This document shows, piece by piece, positions 1 through 5,261 of a stretch of 8,591 bases of DNA. The translations under genes and the position numbers were made by a program. This stretch comes from Candidatus Magasanikiibacteriota bacterium. Its GTDB lineage: Bacteria > Patescibacteriota > Patescibacteriia > Magasanikbacterales > UBA922. How positions within the stretch are numbered: the first letter of the stretch is position 1; the number at the start of each line of letters is the position of its first letter. The DNA lies in assembly GCA_003518365.1 (NCBI GenBank), contig DOYU01000001.1, positions 1 to 8,591 of the forward strand, written 5' to 3'. The notes beneath the pieces are model-generated. The model did no database searches, was not told the origin of the DNA, and was given only the letters and a program-made list of their open reading frames with translations.

Positions 1-410
1 TGAATATGTTCTGGTAAAAAAAACACATCAACACCAGACATCTGTACCTTTTCGTGTTGCCACTCAGGAACACCAAGACTCAAAAGATATATCGGTATAT
101 GTTTATCTTTGAGCAAGGTAAGAAGCTCAATAGCTCCGACGACAACCCCAACATGATGTGTCAAATGTTCTCGGACAAATGAAGGATCGACAGGCATACC
201 GCCTTGTTTTTGTGTGTGAATCGCATCATTCAACACCTCACAAAAACGTTCGGGAGAAAATGTTGCATGACCGTCTTTGTCTCGAGACAATCGATACATC
301 TCTTTTGCGTCGTCCTGGCTAAACCCATACGTTTCAACAAAACCGTACAGCGCGAATTTCAATCGTTCTGCTTCAAAAAGGGTATTGTCAAAATCAAATA
401 CAACGTTCAT
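1..410 (-). CDS. HAD-superfamily hydrolase, C-terminus beyond window
   Basis: The reading frame is open from ATG at 410 down to the window edge, giving 136 residues with no stop. The N-terminus is MNVVFDFDNTLFEAE. It holds HAD motif I (DxDNT, Asp6 nucleophile and Asp8 acid/base) right at the start, as in phosphoglycolate phosphatase-like and beta-phosphoglucomutase-like HAD enzymes. A helical cap-like stretch follows (about residues 15-95). A hydrophobic strand ending IYLLSLG near residue 117 fits HAD motif II (the Ser). The Lys and DD motifs III and IV would lie past the edge. The substrate cannot be told; these are usually cytosolic Mg-dependent phosphatases. It starts 4 nt after the stop of the TrmB-like gene, so the two are probably co-transcribed and translationally coupled. 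No Shine-Dalgarno is visible. The family call is solid; the exact function is unknown. Confidence 0.85.
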   Translation of the reverse strand, partial: MNVVFDFDNTLFEAERLKFALYGFVETYGFSQDDAKEMYRLSRDKDGHATFSPERFCEVLNDAIHTQKQGGMPVDPSFVREHLTHHVGVVVGAIELLTLLKDKHIPIYLLSLGVPEWQHEKVQMSGVDVFFLPEHI

Positions 411-414
411 ATCG

Positions 415-1185
415 TTATGCTAATGTGTTCCACAGTTCATCAAAGACCAATTGCTGCATTTCAGAAATACCAACATTTTCTATGACGACTCCCATTGCGT
501 TGTCATGCTGGTCTAGAGAAATATATGCCGTCTTTCCAGAATATATCATAATGTACGTCGGAGACGGATTGTGAAGATCCATCCCCGGCGCACCTGAATG
601 ATCTTTATGTGAAAGCCACTTTCGCTCATCAAGTCCACGGAGTTCTCCTCCATCGCCAATGGCAATTACCTTTACTTCGATACCTCGGGCAACTCGCACA
701 TCAGAAAATGTCTGAAAATCTTTATACAGATGTTCTCGAATACCTTCTGTAGAATACACTCGATATGTTTTTTCTTCGCTTGCTTCTGTCACCACAAGAA
801 TATCTTCCAATATTTTATGCAATTCGTCTGGTCCATAGTATCGCGCTACAGGTCGTGCTTCACCAGAATGATGAAGAGCATCCAATTCTGAGACAAACTG
901 TGTAAGTTCATCATTTGTCCGACTCAGTTCTTCTTGTTGTTCTCTGAGCAAGGTATTCAGCTTTGCCGGCGGCTCAGCAACAAAGTGTTGCTTTGTATCT
1001 TGCTTATAAAACGTAATCAGCCCTTTTTCCTGAAGCCACTTCAGACTGTCATAGGTTGTGCCGCGGTTTAATTCTGATTCTGCCGCCAAAGAACGAACAG
1101 ACGAAGGTCCAAGACGCAAAAGCGCCAAGTAGACCTTGGCGTGTTTGTCAGAGAATCCGAGTTTTTTTAGAATACTTATGTTCAT
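415..1185 (-). CDS. TrmB-family winged-helix transcriptional regulator
   Basis: A 256-residue protein. Residues 1-70 form a winged helix-turn-helix typical of TrmB-like regulators: KLGFSDKHAKVYLALLRLG, then RSLAAESELNRGTTYDSL as the recognition-helix region, then a wing ending GLITFYK. Residues about 75-105 are a charged, probably coiled-coil linker (LLREQQEELSRTNDELTQF) suited to dimerisation. The rest resembles the TrmB middle/effector domain (YRVYSTEGIR, then GIEVKVIAIGD, then TAYISLD). TrmB proteins repress or activate sugar-transport and glycolytic genes in archaea, and relatives are frequent in small-genome bacteria; the ligand here is unknown. I chose ATG at 1185 because the frame upstream (to 1293) translates a dispersed repeat (IPLFVRNDN) and because a promoter sits at 1222-1250. 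It is followed by the HAD gene after 4 nt. The gluconeogenic genes downstream in the window are plausible but unproven targets. Confidence 0.85.
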   Translation of the reverse strand: MNISILKKLGFSDKHAKVYLALLRLGPSSVRSLAAESELNRGTTYDSLKWLQEKGLITFYKQDTKQHFVAEPPAKLNTLLREQQEELSRTNDELTQFVSELDALHHSGEARPVARYYGPDELHKILEDILVVTEASEEKTYRVYSTEGIREHLYKDFQTFSDVRVARGIEVKVIAIGDGGELRGLDERKWLSHKDHSGAPGMDLHNPSPTYIMIYSGKTAYISLDQHDNAMGVVIENVGISEMQQLVFDELWNTLA

Positions 1186-1221
1186 AATTGAATATCCAAT
1201 GCTGGGCAGTGCAACCTTGGC

Positions 1222-1250
1222 ATTATCTAGATATGTTGCAAAATTGTCAT
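1222..1250 (-). promoter_or_regulatory. Proximal sigma70-type promoter of the TrmB-like gene
   Basis: Read on the minus strand, ATGACA (1250-1245) is separated by 17 nt from GATAAT (1227-1222); each hexamer matches 5 of 6 consensus bases. Predicted transcription start is near 1215, leaving a 5' UTR of about 30 nt before ATG 1185. The -35 box lies inside the repeat-like element at 1244-1271. This promoter would exclude the longer N-terminus starting at 1293. Confidence 0.55.
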
Positions 1251-1271
1251 TCCGAACGAAGAGAGGAATCT
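1244..1271. repeat. Dispersed intergenic repeat-like element
   Basis: The stretch starts TTGTCATTCCGAACGAAG and ends GAGGAATCT. It closely resembles a widespread intergenic element of many bacterial genomes (TGTCATTCCGAGCGAAGCGAGGAATCT type), with imperfect complementarity between its ends (GATTCCTC against GAGGAATC-like arms). Related fragments (CTGTCATTCC, GAGGAATGACAG) occur in the aldolase/glpX gap near 5120-5135. Copy number elsewhere in the genome cannot be judged from here. Confidence 0.5.
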
Positions 1272-1290
1272 TTCCTATAGCGAACGTCCT

Positions 1291-1316
1291 CATCTGTCAT
1301 GAACATCTGTCATGAA
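1291..1316. repeat. Perfect tandem repeat, 2 x 13 bp
   Basis: CATCTGTCATGAA occurs twice in direct, gap-free succession (1291-1303 and 1304-1316). It lies between the two candidate promoters of the TrmB-like gene. Each unit contains the near-palindrome TCATGA. A 13-bp period is not one helical turn, so cooperative binding on one DNA face would be imperfect. It may be an operator for the adjacent regulator or a simple duplication. Confidence 0.6.
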
Positions 1317-1349
1317 AGACCTTCTATCAACTTTCTTTTCGCCAACATA

Positions 1350-1378
1350 AGCATAATCTGTCTAGAACAATTTGTCAA
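1350..1378 (-). promoter_or_regulatory. Distal sigma70-type promoter upstream of the TrmB-like gene
   Basis: On the minus strand TTGACA (1378-1373, perfect -35) is followed after 17 nt by TATGCT (1355-1350, 4 of 6). Transcription would start near 1343 and give a leader of about 158 nt that crosses the 13-bp tandem repeat and the repeat-like element. It is an alternative or additional promoter to the one at 1222-1250. Confidence 0.45.
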
Positions 1379-1463
1379 CTTTATTTCAACAGTTCTGTGG
1401 ATATGTATTGCAAAATCGCTAAAATAAGCAATTATTTCATACTTCTTTTGTCATTTTTTGCTA

Positions 1464-1492
1464 TTGACAATAGAAAAAATACACTGTATAGT
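1464..1492 (+). promoter_or_regulatory. Strong sigma70-type promoter of the structured RNA
   Basis: TTGACA (1464-1469, perfect) is separated by exactly 17 nt from TATAGT (1487-1492, 5 of 6). This is the best consensus promoter in the window. Transcription is expected to begin at about 1499, the first base of a long inverted repeat. Confidence 0.8.
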
Positions 1493-1498
1493 CTACAC

Positions 1499-1717
1499 AT
1501 AGATTCATACCTTGGTATGATCTATAGCCTCTCGAAGCTGAGCTTCGATCGACGGCACGCCCAAACCTGGGCTTTCGAAGAGACGATGGCACCGCATAGC
1601 CTCCCTTCGAAGGTCTCGCTAGGCCACCACAAGATGTCTGATATTTCAGACAACATGTGGTGGCCCTGGCACATCTTTTCTCTCATATTAAAAAACCGCT
1701 AGATTGCGGTTTTTTTT
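1499..1717 (+). ncRNA. Unrecognised structured non-coding RNA, about 219 nt
   Basis: The unit is bounded by a near-consensus promoter and an intrinsic terminator and has no convincing coding frame. Hairpins in order: 1499-1525, arms AUAGAU-UCAUAC and GUAUGA-UCUAU with one bulged base and a CUUG tetraloop; 1532-1548, UCGAAGC / GCUUCGA with a UGA loop; 1559-1572, GCCCA / UGGGC; 1576-1614, a region where UCGAAG motifs and GAGAC / GUCUC allow alternative pairings; 1618-1670, a long arm with GCUA-GGCCACCACA, a symmetric 3x3 internal loop, UGUCUGA, a UAUU loop, and the mirror strand ending in UGGC after one bulged C; then the terminator. The octamer ATAGCCTC appears twice (1524 and 1597). I do not recognise RNase P, tmRNA, SRP RNA or 6S RNA, and the self-contained 5' hairpin argues against the closing stem of 6S. 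The antitoxin downstream has its own promoter, so this is probably a free-standing RNA rather than a leader. Confidence 0.65.
1690..1717 (+). terminator. Intrinsic terminator of the structured RNA
   Basis: AAAAAACCGC (1690-1699) pairs perfectly with GCGGTTTTTT (1706-1715) around the loop TAGATT, and the T-run extends to 1717. A canonical rho-independent terminator for transcripts moving rightwards. Confidence 0.88.
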
Positions 1718-1728
1718 ATCTCTGCCTA

Positions 1729-1757
1729 TTGACAGTTGCGCATATATGTATTACATT
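1729..1757 (+). promoter_or_regulatory. Promoter of the toxin-antitoxin module
   Basis: TTGACA (1729-1734, perfect) is followed after 17 nt by TACATT (1752-1757, 4 of 6). Transcription is expected to start near 1764, only about 12 nt before ATG 1776, giving a very short leader. The -35 box begins 12 nt after the previous terminator, so this is an independent transcription unit. Confidence 0.65.
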
Positions 1758-1768
1758 ACATTATGTAA
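1756..1768. promoter_or_regulatory. Operator-like palindrome at the TA promoter
   Basis: TTACAT-T-ATGTAA is a perfect 13-bp palindrome overlapping the end of the -10 box and the predicted start point. A further TTACAT half-site lies at 1751-1756. Type II antitoxins typically bind such palindromes to repress their own operon, and the position would block RNA polymerase. The binding protein is inferred. Confidence 0.55.
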
Positions 1769-1775
1769 ACATTAT

Positions 1776-2003
1776 ATGAACATTATGATAAAAGACCTTG
1801 TTACATTGAACGATCTGCGTCAGAATATGCAAACATATATCGAAAAAATTGCAAAAGGCTCTTCGTTTACTGTATACCGACGATCAAAACCTATTTTTCG
1901 TATTTCACCAATTGAAGAAGATACTGCATGGGAAACTGTCATTGACTTTACCAAAATAAAAAAAGGAGGAGTCGACATAGAGGATCTCCTCTCTCGACTA
2001 TAA
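1776..2003 (+). CDS. Phd/YefM-family antitoxin
   Basis: A 75-residue protein. The N-terminal part TLNDLRQNMQTYIEKIAKG, followed by SFTVYRRSKPIFRISPI (residues about 10-46), is the typical Phd/YefM fold: a helix that dimerises, then a strand with the (R)xxKP turn. The C-terminal tail (residues about 50-75, WETVIDFTKIKKGGVDIEDLLSRL) would wrap and neutralise the toxin. Phd/YefM proteins bind their own promoter, and an operator-like palindrome lies just upstream. I place the start at ATG 1776; ATG 1785 is possible. The frame further upstream enters the promoter and cannot be coding. The toxin gene begins 4 nt after the stop, the usual antitoxin-first order. There is no Shine-Dalgarno, and the leader is very short. 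Confidence 0.85.
   Translation: MNIMIKDLVTLNDLRQNMQTYIEKIAKGSSFTVYRRSKPIFRISPIEEDTAWETVIDFTKIKKGGVDIEDLLSRL
1970..1999 (+). promoter_or_regulatory. Intercistronic mRNA hairpin before the toxin start
   Basis: AGUCGA (1970-1975) pairs with UCGACU (1994-1999), and inside it AGAGG (1979-1983) pairs with CCUCU (1988-1992) around the tetraloop AUCU. The stem covers the last antitoxin codons and ends 8 nt before the toxin ATG at 2008. An alternative pairing uses GAGGAG (1966-1971) with CTCCTC (1986-1991). It probably lowers toxin translation or makes it depend on ribosomes finishing the antitoxin frame. Confidence 0.55.
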
Positions 2004-2007
2004 CCAT

Positions 2008-2244
2008 ATGGTTGATGAAATTGACAAAGCTCTTGCGAAGCTCACTGCAAAAAAAAGGCAGGTGATAAAAGATATTCTTTCACGAATAATGAGAGAAGAA
2101 ACGGACGGGATGGATATCAAAAAGTTGAAAGGAAGAACGGACATCTACCGCGTACGAAAAGGAAATATGAGAATTCTATTTCAAAAGAGCAACGAAGGAA
2201 TACGTGTGCTTGCTGTAGAAAAAAGAAATGATAATACATACTAA
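2008..2244 (+). CDS. RelE/ParE-family toxin
   Basis: A 78-residue basic protein. After an N-terminal helical part (residues 1-32, rich in Lys/Arg) comes the family core KKLKGRTDIYRVRKGNMRILFQ (about 38-59), then IRVLAVEKRNDNTY. The pattern of KLKG, a Tyr-Arg-x-Arg strand, MRILF and a terminal EKRND-x-x-Y is characteristic of RelE/ParE superfamily toxins. Those are either ribosome-dependent mRNA endonucleases or gyrase poisons; the basic C-terminal Arg and Tyr residues fit the RNase (RelE-like) branch better, but this is an inference. The N-terminus is slightly short for the family, lacking the first beta-strand seen in some members. It lies 4 nt behind its antitoxin, with a stable hairpin in front of the start codon and no usable Shine-Dalgarno. 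Confidence 0.82.
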   Translation: MVDEIDKALAKLTAKKRQVIKDILSRIMREETDGMDIKKLKGRTDIYRVRKGNMRILFQKSNEGIRVLAVEKRNDNTY

Positions 2245-2256
2245 AAAGAAAAAAAC

Positions 2257-2286
2257 AAAAGACATCCTACATCAGGATGTCTTTTT
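2257..2286. terminator. Bidirectional terminator between TA module and phosphoribosyltransferase
   Basis: AAAAGACATCCT (2257-2268) and AGGATGTCTTTT (2274-2285) form a 12-bp perfect stem with a 5-nt loop. T-runs follow on both strands: TTTTT at 2282-2286 on plus, and a long A-tract (2242-2260) that reads as U on minus. It can end both the toxin transcript and the converging operon. Confidence 0.88.
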
Positions 2287-2312
2287 GATCATTATTCACT
2301 ACTCATTGTGCA

Positions 2313-2873
2313 CTACGTCTCCACCTTCGCCCTCGGATCCAAAATATTATTTCTCAGTTCTTTCCACGGATACAGCGGCCATTCTTTTATCTCCCGTCCA
2401 ACATAGTCCGGAGAAAATGCTGCCCAAGGTTGCTTATAGAGCACAGCATACTTAATTTCTTTTGGATGTTTCAAATCCATGTATGCACTGACCAGATTTA
2501 ATGTTGAACCAGATACTGCCATTTCATCAACAACGAGCACGCGCAATCCGGAAATGTCTCTTGATAGTTCTTGTGTAATGATTGGATGCTCTGCGAGATC
2601 TTGGTCAGGTCCACTTTTTTGTGTTTTCGAAAAATCAACTTTTATTACGTAGAGTTGTTTATTCCCTAGCGTGTATGCAATCATCGATGCAGGGATAAGA
2701 CCAGAGCGTGCGATTGAGACAATCACATCCGGTTCAAACTCTTCTTGCTTCATCTGGTCAATAATGCCAAGGACATCGGTCTCGACATCTTGCCACGAAA
2801 GAAGAATAGTCCCTTCGCTCTTTTGATAAAACTTGAGTGCATCGCTTTCTTTGTGTCCGATGTTATTATTCAT
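2313..2873 (-). CDS. Phosphoribosyltransferase-family protein
   Basis: A 186-residue protein. The PRPP-binding loop is VLVVDEMAVSGSTL (residues 112-125), matching the type I PRTase signature of hydrophobics, D-D/E, three residues, S/T-G-x-T-L. The loop PDVIVSIARSGLIPASMIA (about 48-66) is the pyrophosphate-binding region. The C-terminal EIKEWPLYPWKE (about 161-172) resembles the Trp/Pro-containing end of xanthine-guanine or archaeal-type hypoxanthine PRTases, so purine-base salvage is the best guess; an adenine or regulatory role is not excluded. It is the third gene of the aldolase-GAPDH operon, 7 nt after the GAPDH stop. I chose ATG 2873 because the longer frame would overlap GAPDH by about 90 bases. 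No Shine-Dalgarno is visible. The superfamily is certain; the substrate is not. Confidence 0.83.
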   Translation of the reverse strand: MNNNIGHKESDALKFYQKSEGTILLSWQDVETDVLGIIDQMKQEEFEPDVIVSIARSGLIPASMIAYTLGNKQLYVIKVDFSKTQKSGPDQDLAEHPIITQELSRDISGLRVLVVDEMAVSGSTLNLVSAYMDLKHPKEIKYAVLYKQPWAAFSPDYVGREIKEWPLYPWKELRNNILDPRAKVET

Positions 2874-2880
2874 ACAATGA

Positions 2881-3912
2881 TTATCCAATAATCTTATTCC
2901 CCATTTCTTCCATGAGATGCGCCATCTGCGTGACATAACCCCATTCATTGTCATACCATGCCTGGACAAACACTTGCGAATTGTCAGTCACAAGCGTTGA
3001 GAGTGAATCAATCGTCGCGGCGTATGGGCTACGAATATAATCGACAGATACGAGCCCAATCTGACTAACATCCACATTGCCTGGAAAATCTTCTTTTGCT
3101 GCACGGATAAATTCGGCATTTACTGCATCGCGATCCGTATGATTCTCTACTTCTGCAATAAAGCTCACAATCGATGCTGTCGGGACTGGGACACGCAGTG
3201 CATTGCCATCAAGCTTTCCTACCATGTTTGGGATGACCTTCCCAATTGCCTTTGCCGCGCCAGTCGATGTCGGGATGACGGACATTGCAGCGGCACGTGC
3301 TCGTCGAAAGCTGTCTTTTCTATGCGGATGATCCACGAGGTGCTGATCATTGGTATACGCATGCGTCGTCATGATCGTACCATGTTTGATCCCAAATGCA
3401 TTGTCGAGCACTTTTACAAGCGGTGCAAGCGCTGTCGTGGTACATGAGGCAGAAGAAATAATCTTGTGTTTTTTTGGCTCAAAGAGCTCGTGATTGATGC
3501 CATAGATCATGGTAATATCTTCATCTTTTGTCGGGGCGCTGACCACCACATGTTTTGCTCCAGAGTTCAGATGTTTTTCACTTGAGGCTCTGTCTGTAAA
3601 CACACCGGTTGACTCGATAACTACATCTACATCATGCGCTGCCCAATCGATACGCTCGATATCCTTCTCATGATAAAATGCAATGCGCTTTCCACCAAAA
3701 AATAATGCGTCATCGTCAGGAGAAAAATCTGTTGGCACATCCCAGACACCATAAATGGAATCATACTTCATGAGATGCGCATAAATATCACATTTGGAAA
3801 GACTATTGATGGCAACAATTTCAAAGGCTGGATTGTTCCACACGACACGTGTAAACACGCGTCCGATACGTCCAAAGCCATTGATCGCAATGCGGAGAGG
3901 TCTTTTTTTCAT
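2881..3912 (-). CDS. gap: Type I glyceraldehyde-3-phosphate dehydrogenase with unusual active-site residues
   Basis: A 343-residue protein, usual length for GapA. It interconverts glyceraldehyde 3-phosphate and 1,3-bisphosphoglycerate with NAD(P). The Rossmann motif is INGFGRIGR (10-18). The catalytic Cys157 lies in SSASCTTTALAP; the usual sequence is SNASCTTNxLAP, so both conserved Asn positions are changed (Ser154, Thr160). Catalytic His184 is in THAYTNDQ. RRARAAA (203-209), PTSTGAA and WYDNEWGY (319-326) are intact. After the second cofactor strand, AINSLSK (35-40) has Ser where NAD-specific enzymes have Asp (IND). Loss of this Asp is a mark of NADP-accepting enzymes such as GapB, although HPH (195-197) keeps the Pro typical of NAD enzymes, so dual cofactor use is plausible. 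It lies 9 nt after the aldolase and 7 nt before the phosphoribosyltransferase, one operon. No Shine-Dalgarno. Confidence 0.95.
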   Translation of the reverse strand: MKKRPLRIAINGFGRIGRVFTRVVWNNPAFEIVAINSLSKCDIYAHLMKYDSIYGVWDVPTDFSPDDDALFFGGKRIAFYHEKDIERIDWAAHDVDVVIESTGVFTDRASSEKHLNSGAKHVVVSAPTKDEDITMIYGINHELFEPKKHKIISSASCTTTALAPLVKVLDNAFGIKHGTIMTTHAYTNDQHLVDHPHRKDSFRRARAAAMSVIPTSTGAAKAIGKVIPNMVGKLDGNALRVPVPTASIVSFIAEVENHTDRDAVNAEFIRAAKEDFPGNVDVSQIGLVSVDYIRSPYAATIDSLSTLVTDNSQVFVQAWYDNEWGYVTQMAHLMEEMGNKIIG

Positions 3913-3921
3913 ACACGAAGT

Positions 3922-4989
3922 CTAGGCAAGAGTGATCTCGTCTGACAGGTAGACATCTTGAACAGCATGAAGGATTTCAATGCCTTCTTCAAAAGATTTC
4001 TTGAATGCTTTTCTGCCAGTAATAAGCCCTGTACCTCCTGCACGTTTGTTGATAACCGCCGTAGCCACAACATCTTTCAAATCGTTTCCAGAACTGTCTC
4101 CCCCGGAATTGATGAGTCCAATGCGACCCGCATAGCCATTGATGACCTGATACCGACACAAATCAATCGGATGATCACTCGCGAGTTCGTTGTACATGGC
4201 ATCATCGTACTTGCCAAACTTTCCTTTTTCATTGAGTTTTAGATAGCCGCCATTATTTGTTGGCAATTTTTGTTTTACAATGTCTGCTTCTATCGTTGCA
4301 CCAAGATGATTTGCTTGCCCAGTAAGATCTGCTGCAGCATGATAATCCTCGCCATCAATCTTGAAGGCATCGCTTCGCGTATAGCACCAAAGAATAGTGA
4401 AGAGCCCCTGACGGTGTGCTTCTGCAAACGCGCTACTGACTTCTTCTATCTGACGCTTTGATTCTTCTGAGCCAAAATAAATCGTTGCTCCGACACCAGC
4501 TGCGCCCATATCAACAGCTTGCTGTACTGACGCGAAGAGTCGCTGATCGTAACTATTTGGATAACGGAAAAAATCGTTATGATTTATTTTTACAATGAAT
4601 GGAATTTTGTCTGCATACTTCTTACTCACCATACCGAGCACACCGAGCGTTGAGGCAACACCGTTGCATCCACCTTCGAATGCAAGTTTTACAATATTTT
4701 CTGGATCAAAATAATCCGGATTCTTTGCAAAGCTTGCGCCGGCAGAATGTTCTATATCTTGATCAACTGGCAAAATAGAATAATATCCTGTGCCAGCCAG
4801 ACGGCCAGCATCACGAAGCCGTTTCAGATTTTTCACCACATGTGCATTTCTGTCTGAAAGAGCAAATACATCATCCAGAAAGCTCTGTGAAGGCGTATGG
4901 AGTCGTTCTTTTGCGATCTTTGGGGTATTGAACCCAAGGAGGTGTTCTGCGTCCTCGCCAAGGAGGGTCTGAATAGCTGCGTAATCCAT
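3922..4989 (-). CDS. fbaB: Class I fructose-bisphosphate aldolase, DhnA/FbaB type
   Basis: A 355-residue protein, close to the 350 of E. coli FbaB. It cleaves or forms fructose 1,6-bisphosphate from dihydroxyacetone phosphate and glyceraldehyde 3-phosphate by a Schiff base. Family motifs run throughout: GTGYYSILPVDQDIEHSAGA (66-85), GGCNGVASTLGVLG (106-119), FIVKINHNDFFRYPNSYDQR (131-150), ADIVKQK (235-241; Lys239 is the likely Schiff-base lysine), GLINSGG (291-297) for phosphate binding, and INKRAGGTGLITGRKAFKKS (313-332). Gly in VDQG is Asp here. I chose ATG 4989: a promoter at 5015-5043 puts transcription start near 5008, so the in-frame ATG at 5016 lies inside the -10 box. It is the first gene of the fbaB-gap-phosphoribosyltransferase operon. 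With GAPDH and GlpX nearby it can serve gluconeogenesis as well as glycolysis. Confidence 0.95.
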   Translation of the reverse strand: MDYAAIQTLLGEDAEHLLGFNTPKIAKERLHTPSQSFLDDVFALSDRNAHVVKNLKRLRDAGRLAGTGYYSILPVDQDIEHSAGASFAKNPDYFDPENIVKLAFEGGCNGVASTLGVLGMVSKKYADKIPFIVKINHNDFFRYPNSYDQRLFASVQQAVDMGAAGVGATIYFGSEESKRQIEEVSSAFAEAHRQGLFTILWCYTRSDAFKIDGEDYHAAADLTGQANHLGATIEADIVKQKLPTNNGGYLKLNEKGKFGKYDDAMYNELASDHPIDLCRYQVINGYAGRIGLINSGGDSSGNDLKDVVATAVINKRAGGTGLITGRKAFKKSFEEGIEILHAVQDVYLSDEITLA

Positions 4990-5014
4990 AAAAAATAATG
5001 TTAAAAGTACTAGC

Positions 5015-5043
5015 ATTGTATGCTGTAGATGATTATTTGTCTA
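5015..5043 (-). promoter_or_regulatory. Promoter of the aldolase-GAPDH-PRTase operon
   Basis: On the minus strand TAGACA (5043-5038, 5 of 6) is followed after 17 nt by TACAAT (5020-5015, 5 of 6). Start is expected near 5008, a leader of about 19 nt before ATG 4989. This decides the aldolase start codon. Confidence 0.72.
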
Positions 5044-5126
5044 GTGGTTTCTTCTCCATATCACAAACTGAGTGTAATGATCTTTTATGACTGCACAGAC
5101 GCATACTGTTCTCCTCATTGAGAGGA

Positions 5127-5180
5127 ATGACAGATTGAGGTACGAAATCTGTCATAATTGCAAGCATAACGAATTTCGTT
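5127..5180. repeat. Cluster of short inverted repeats upstream of the aldolase promoter
   Basis: ATGACAGATT (5127-5136) and AATCTGTCAT (5146-5155) are perfect 10-bp inverted arms around 9 nt. AACGAA-T-TTCGTT (5168-5180) is a second perfect palindrome, and AATTCGT at 5185-5191 can pair alternatively with ACGAATT. GAGGAATGACAG just before resembles the repeat-like element near 1250. The cluster sits between the glpX terminator and the aldolase promoter, so it may be a degenerate intergenic repeat or an upstream regulator site. No T-run follows, so it is not an intrinsic terminator. Confidence 0.5.
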
Positions 5181-5201
5181 CCTCAATTCGTCACTCCCTA
5201 C

Positions 5202-5230
5202 AAAAGCAAACACCGAGCTAATGCCCGGCG
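5202..5230 (-). terminator. Intrinsic terminator of the acidic protein-glpX operon
   Basis: On the minus strand CGCCGGGC (5230-5223) pairs with GCUCGGUG (5218-5211) around loop AUUA, 8 bp including two G-U pairs, then UUUGCUUUUG. The G-U pairs exist only in minus-strand RNA (they would be A-C mismatches on plus), so the element is directional and fits the glpX stop 32 nt upstream. Confidence 0.75.
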
Positions 5231-5261
5231 TCCTATAAATACCAAACGACTCAATGAGACG

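Noticed and set aside
1186..1293. N-terminal extension of the TrmB-like protein by 36 residues.
   Set aside because: It translates a dispersed intergenic repeat and a promoter region; the family N-terminus fits ATG 1185.
1584..1606. UGGCACCGC followed by GCCUCCCUU resembles the T-box antiterminator core (UGGNACCGC ... CCCUU).
   Set aside because: The A1 helix does not pair properly, no Stem I or specifier loop is evident, the transcript ends before a gene with its own promoter, and no tRNA-related gene follows.
1586..1702. A short frame starting ATG GCA CCG with Trp codons (MWWPWHIF) just before a terminator, like a trp leader peptide.
   Set aside because: The Trp codons are simply one strand of the 1618-1670 hairpin, the stop lies in the terminator loop, there is no ribosome site, and no trp gene follows.
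2874..2969. Longer phosphoribosyltransferase start overlapping the GAPDH gene.
   Set aside because: The extra residues are a frame-shifted reading of the GAPDH C-terminus and show no PRTase character.
4990..5016. Extended aldolase start at ATG 5016.
   Set aside because: That codon lies in the -10 box of the operon promoter, and FbaB homologues begin near the 4989 Met.
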